A stretch of DNA of 64,000 nt from Nereocystis luetkeana (lineage: Eukaryota > Sar > Phaeophyceae > Laminariales > Laminariaceae), in contig JARUPZ010000012.1 of assembly GCA_031213475.1 (NCBI GenBank), positions 10,560,727 through 10,624,726 of the forward strand, given 5' to 3'. Below are positions 58,730 through 64,000 of this stretch, piece by piece. Made by a program: the position numbers and the translations under genes. The stretch's first letter is position 1. The number at the start of each line of letters is the position of its first letter. Under the pieces are notes generated by a model. The model had not been told where the DNA came from and did not search any database. It saw only the letters and a list, made by a program, of their open reading frames with translations.

Positions 58730-61700
58730 GGGCTCCGCATGGGTGCCTGCCGGCACCCATGCTCCGGATAGGAAAACAAACGTCAGTGCCAATTCGTGAT
58801 TACTTTTTTTAAGCAACACAAAGGAATAGTCCGAGCAACATAAAGGAATAGTTCGAGCTTAGAACGGACAGGATCAGGCCAATGCCAAGTGGTGCAGGAA
58901 AAATGCAATGCCGAGTTTCAGTTCTCAGTTTTGTTTTTGTATCTGTATCACTCGCATTAATATAGACCAACCCTTTCGGCATTTTTTTGCGACGTTAATT
59001 CTCAGCGATCTCTGAAGCCGAAACATCAGAACCGTCTATTATGGGGCAGGAAATCATCGATACTTTAGATCTCAGTTCCTGGAGGGGGCAGAAATCAGCT
59101 CAGTTCTGAGAGGTTTCTCAAATTTCTAAGAACTGATATTACTTGGATCTTGTGTACTATATAGTACTGCTGCGCTTTACCTGCCCAGCTGCCAAGTACC
59201 CCATACCCACGCCGAAGTCACCACACCTATCTACGGCGAGCTGTACCTACTGCCAACGGCGCTTGTGCAGGAGAGATAGCCTCTCATTTTCACATGAAGG
59301 CGATAGCAGCACTACTAGCAGCCCCACAGCACAACAGCACTGCGTGCAGCCGTAGCCACAACACCAACAGCAGCACTACAGAAGCAGCGCAAAGGCGGTA
59401 GCAGCATCGCTGCAGATAACATGTCAGCTTGCAGTATCCGCCCAAATTACTGCGAGTACAGGACGCGTTACGCGTACTGCACCAGTAAACGCGCATCATC
59501 TGTATGAAATACTCAATCACGACTACCGGCAGTAATCGCAGTGTATACCTGATAAGCCGAGATGCTGTGAGTATGAGTAGTATCAAACACCTGATATCTG
59601 ATACTTGGTACCTGATATCGATCGGCAATACAGAACCGCCTGACAACCGCAACGTACACTGCTAACATGGGCAGAATTCTCATTGTAGACCCCGAAATAT
59701 TCAGATTGGATACACGTGAAGCACACGCAGCACAACACCCACAGCAGCACAGAACCCCGGCATACTGCGAGTTCTCGCAGTGTGAGCAAGCAGTCTCGAA
59801 CCCTCGAGTATTACCTCCAGTAGTGCTCGCCGAAATAACTTGACGTGTTTTTCGCCAGAAAATGGTACGTAAGGCGAACATCTATTCGTACAGTGTACCG
59901 GTACCTGGTGTGTGAGTGTGTTCTTCACATTAAACCTTTCTTTCTACCCGTCGACATCCAGCACAACCAGTGTCCGTGCCGATTCTTCAATCCTAGAAGA
60001 GATACAAGTTCTGTGGTCACAAAGCTACGCCGCAGAGATACTACGTTGCCACGTATGCAGTAAGCACTGCAGTGTGTGTGTTCTTCACATTAAACCGTTC
60101 TTTCTACCCGTCGACATCCAGCACAACCAGTGTCCGTGCCGATTCTCCAATCCTAGAAGAGATACAAGTTCTGTGGTCACAAAGCTACGCCGCAGAGATA
60201 CTACGTTGCCACGTGTGCAGTATGCACTGCAGTGGGCAATGCAAAGCCATGTCATCATACTAGATACGACAGGCACGACATACGCAATCTATGAAATAGT
60301 GAAACGAAAAGAAACAATCAAAGAGAAAACAAAAACAAGGTAGACAAATCGAAAGAGAAAAATAAAAAAAAATGAAAGCAAAACCTAGGAGAAACAATCT
60401 GTCGTGCCCCCCCCCCCGCAGGCGAGGTGGCCAACACTTGAAAAAGAACGAGCTGGAAAAAAGAAAAAAAAAATAAGAAAAAACACCACTGCTTGTAAAC
60501 AAAGGAAGACAAAGAACCAAGGAAAAAAATAACAAGGAAAAATAACAAAGGGGAAATAACAGGCAGACCAAAGCCCAAAGCACCTTCCAGGTGGCGGCAG
60601 CAGTTTGTGGTACGAGTAGTATAGCCAGGTTCTCCCTGCTAATCCGCCTGGTACCTTGCTACCCAGACTGCCGTCTCCGCCCTGCGTTCGTCAACTATGC
60701 CCTGCCCCTTGGCGGCGGACAATACGAAACGAGCAGAGCAGGTTCGTCATCAAACCACGCCACACGGCTCCTTCAGTACGGCTTATCAATTAGAAAAGGA
60801 AGAGAAAAAAATAAAATGAAAATCACGGAGAGTCAGCGCAAGAAAGAAAAAAACAAAACAAAAAGAGAAGACAAGGGAAGACCACGTTCGAACCAGCTGC
60901 ACTAGTTGGTAGCACTAGTAGTATGGTCATGTTCTACTTCCTAGTCGACTTGGTGCCTTGCTACCCTGTCTGCCATCTCCTTCCTACTTTCGTCTACCGC
61001 AGTTTCCCTTCTACCCCTCCTGTTCCCCCCCCTCTCCGCATTCCCTTGGTCGGGCTTTCTGCCACTTCTCCTGTTGCCCCCTCCCACCCCGTTCCCTTGG
61101 GCACCATCCACGGCGGATGCGCGGCGCTGCCTACTCATCTCAGCCTCAGCCTCGTGCCACCTCATTATGAACCGTTCGGCTGCTTCAAGGATCCCCCAGT
61201 ACCACTTCCCCGCCTTTTTGGCTGCAGTGGACCACAACGCGGTCTCAACTCCAAACACCAAGGGGGCAACTTCCGTTGACCCTTCGGTGGCTCGGAACTC
61301 CCTAAGGTCTTCGACTAAGCATCTATGCCAAGTCTTACACTGTCCGCCTGGTCTCGGGTTCTCCCCACCAGCTATCGTCCCGAACATTACCCGACTGGGT
61401 AATCGCTCCTTGCTTTGCCGTGCCACGCCCCCCGCAAAGAAGAGCCGCCGTTTACGAATGGTCGTTTCGATGCTCTCGCAACGTGTCATCTTGAGGGCCT
61501 TCGCGTACGAGAGGGTGGCATGGTCAGTACGAAGTCGGCGCTGGAAACCAATGACTCGCCACAGGACTTGGTGGTGAGCCGTTCGAAGCTTGGCAAAGTG
61601 TTCCGCTCTGAGGGTCCACGTCGCACACCCGTACAGCAGGATCTCAAAGGATCGTATATTAAAGCGGGACCGTATATCTCCAATTTCTTTAGTAGATACC

Positions 61701-63175
61701 TGGTATTTCGATATGATTTATTTCAAAGTGAAAAACGCCTACTCGTTGTACAACCGATTGAGTGGTTGATTCAGCTTTGGAAGCTGGGTGATACGTCAGA
61801 CACGCTCATCGGGCGCGCTTGTTATTATGGATATTGGTGTTGCTTTGTACGTACTCGAAGTAGAACACCTCTAAACTATTTATTCTGCACTGCTGCTGCT
61901 GCTGCTGTAGTAGTACTCGTATCTCAATGATCCTTCAGAGATCACTGCTGTGCAGCAGTAGACAGTCCAAGCATGTAGGACGACGTATGATATCGTCCGA
62001 TGCGATTGGTCGGTTTTTCTTATCGAACTCACAACACTCGGCCGAAATAATACTACGACTGTACAGCAGTACTTTCCAACAACCTTGATTCAATTCGACC
62101 GGCGAAAACAAAGCTTTGTACGTACGAACATATTCGAAGTAGAACGCCTTGACGTACTTACTGTACTGCTGCTGCGGTAGTAGTACTCGTATTTCATATG
62201 CGCCACCAGAGATCAGACCTTGCAGCAGCAGTAGATAGTCCGAGCATGTACGACCACCTTGTATGGTATCCCCTGATGTGATTGGTCGGTTTTTCGAATC
62301 GAACCCACAACACTCTCGGCCGAATTCATACTCTCCAGCGACCTTCATTCCATTCCACCGGTTAAAACAAATGATGTGCCGAACTATAAAACACCACATC
62401 ATCGAGATATCCAACGATCTGGTACCAAGAACGGCGCGATACCCCGAGAAGGCGCATGTAGTCGACCCGCGAAGAGAGAGAGGCAAAAGAAGGCAGCCAC
62501 CGAGTAAGGCAAGACCAAGGGGGTCGAACAGGCCGATGACGGCCCGCAAAGCGAGGGAGTCGGGAGATCTTCTCGATATCGAATATAGATATCACACCCG
62601 AATAATACGGGACTGTCTACTCGCAGGTCTCGCACACGGATACGGGACTGTCAACTCGTGCCAAAACGAAATACCTCGAACAAATTTTTAACCCTTCAAT
62701 CGTCCAGATCCTGAATACACGACTGCTGTCCACGCGTGCCAGCCTTGGACCTTTAAGATCTCGAATAAAGATACGAACACGGGACTGTCGGGACAATCAA
62801 CGCGTAGCAAGGCCGAGAGATCGAACCTCGGCCGGACAAAAGCTAAAGTCGAGTCTATCACAAAAAAAAAGCTCTTCGCGGAGCAACAACAGCGAAACAA
62901 ATCTCCAGGACCGAAGAAAATAGAGCCTCCGTGTCTCCTCGCCCCAGCAAATATCTTTCGAGTTCGGGGTCGCCGCGCTCGTCGGTGGCGCGAGACTCCA
63001 AGACGCGAACACGGGAGAACACCCGTCGGAGCCCGGCGAGCGCGACCCTCGAGGAAAGCGGTCGAAAAAGCACGCACGAAGGCAGGGAAGCGAAGGCGTC
63101 CGGAGTCCCAGACAAAGTTGAAGATAAAATCGGAATTTTAAGGTTCGCTCACAGCGGCCGAGAAGGATTTTATAT
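58730..63175 (-). mobile_element. Composite element, copy 2 (with LINE)
   Basis: The longer copy of the element at 36979-39480. Minus-strand start TCTCGGCCGCTGTGAGCG at about 63165; end at the ATGGGTGCC/GGCACCCAT hairpin and CCCTTG at about 58730. It contains LINE copy B (59908-61760), two 'gattggtcggtttttc' units (61985-62370) and a frame starting MSGTPDAFASLPSC (62858-63115) shared with copy 1. It probably lies in an intron of the ABC gene. Confidence 0.65.
59908..61760 (-). mobile_element. LINE, copy B with ORF2 C-terminus
   Basis: Minus strand, ORF2 region downstream of the reverse transcriptase: DIRSRFNIRSFEILLYGCAT, then AKLRTAHHQVLWRVIGFQRR, RKRRLFFAGGVAR, GGENPRPGGQCKTWHRCLVE. The LLYGc.tW and RRL.faG.vaR blocks are typical of LINE ORF2 C-termini. 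The RT core is absent, so the copy is 5'-truncated or was split. A ~1 kb 3' UTR follows, and its last ~150 bp are tandemly duplicated (59917-60065, 60075-60225). Confidence 0.82.
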
Positions 63176-63596
63176 ATATTTATATATAATAGATATCTCT
63201 TGAATGTTTTGCGTACGTATGTGTTGCCCCCACCCCCCACCCTACCCGCCTATGATTGACAAGACAGGCCAGGTGGTGTGTAGCTTGGATCAAAGGGTTG
63301 AACTATTATGAAGGAAGGTTGTTATCGCCACCGACCCCACGTTGAAAGACATCGCAGCGCCTGAGTCATAATCGGCAAACGATACGTACCTCGGATTGGC
63401 TGCATGTTGATATGTGGTGAATGGTGAAGAACAAAAATAAGCAACTAACCCTAAATATTGCACCATCGCAGATAAGACCAAGAAAAATCTGATTTTTCTT
63501 TTGTCATATTTTCGTTGTTTGATAATATTGACTCGAAACCCCCCACAGCCTGGAAACGTTGAAGTTAGGTAGAAAATCGATTATGTACTTAACGAC
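63176..63596. other. No recognised feature
   Basis: TA-rich start, then ordinary sequence. No ABC exon with an H-loop was found. Confidence 0.5.
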
Positions 63597-63815
63597 CTAG
63601 ACCTTTCATGGCAGATGTATCCCTGATCTGTATTATCTGTATTATCTGTGTGATCTAGCTCATGTTGCCGGGTGGGGGCCGTGTATCCTGCATGACCTCG
63701 CGCATGTTTCCTGGGTTGGATATGTACTTATGCAGACCCTGCACAACATCTCATAACGGCGGGTCAGGTTCTAGATGATCTATCAGTAGATTATCTATCT
63801 GTAAATGACCTGTTC
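63597..63815 (+). repeat. GATCT-rich dispersed repeat (copy 5)
   Basis: 'ggcagatgtatccctgatct' start, 'gttgccgggtgggggcc' middle, 'agatgatctatcagtagatt' end. Closest to copy 2. The last 185 bp of the window show nothing. Confidence 0.8.
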
Positions 63816-64000
63816 GACGTGTGAAGTTCGCGGGATTAAGTCGTAATGAGCTTTCCTTCGAGCTGCATTCGTTCTGGCGCAACCCGTTGACGGACCGCCG
63901 TACTACTTGTAAACTGTTATTAAGAATAGTACCGTAAGGAGTAAGACCGTTGAGTTCCCCCGCCGGGGTGTGATCGTTTTTGAGCGATCGGTTTTTCCAG

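Overview
This is a 64 kb piece of a nuclear eukaryotic genome: spliced genes, very long introns and dense repeats. There are no operons, ribosome-binding sites or CRISPR arrays. Gly-rich inserts inside GC-rich, intron-split exons, together with the abundance of tRNA-derived SINEs and MITEs, suggest a brown alga or related stramenopile. That placement is an inference; no ribosomal or organelle marker is present.

Three genes can be read by joining exons with matching phases and GT/AG borders. (1) A Derlin (DER1 family) ERAD gene lies on the minus strand, from an ATG at 33259 to a stop at 13953. Six exons cover nearly the whole family fold. One short exon, predicted to lie in the 12.8 kb first intron, was not found. 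(2) A plus-strand gene starts at 33620, 360 bp from the Derlin ATG, so the two share a divergent promoter. Fourteen phase-compatible exons run to 58010. They encode a secretion-type N-terminus, a GYF-like domain, a Gly/Pro-rich linker, membrane segments and most of an ABC-exporter nucleotide-binding domain. The 3' end (H-loop, stop) lies outside the window or in an exon I could not see. Joining the GYF exons to the ABC exons is my inference. (3) At the left edge, two minus-strand exons belong to a gene I do not recognise.

Everything else is intron or intergenic repeat. The main families are: a TA-target MITE (terminal TTACGGGGGACC, eight copies, two with natural empty sites in the window); a TTAA-flanked MITE (two copies); tRNA-derived SINEs of at least two kinds with different heads but a shared central domain; a 5'-truncated LINE family (three copies plus 3' fragments); a 2.5-4.4 kb composite element present twice; a ~230 bp GATCT-rich repeat (five copies); GGGTCGGGTC arrays (four sites); and many minisatellites. 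A 9-bp palindrome, TACCWGGTA, occurs about 30 times where 0.5 is expected, and never in an exon. I saw no retroviral, LTR or Polinton-type genes.

Layout: 0-1 kb unknown gene; 1-13.9 kb repeats downstream of Derlin; 13.9-33.3 kb Derlin and its introns; 33.3-33.6 kb shared promoter; 33.6-58.0 kb GYF/ABC gene; 58-64 kb composite element, LINE and GATCT repeat, probably still intron of the ABC gene.
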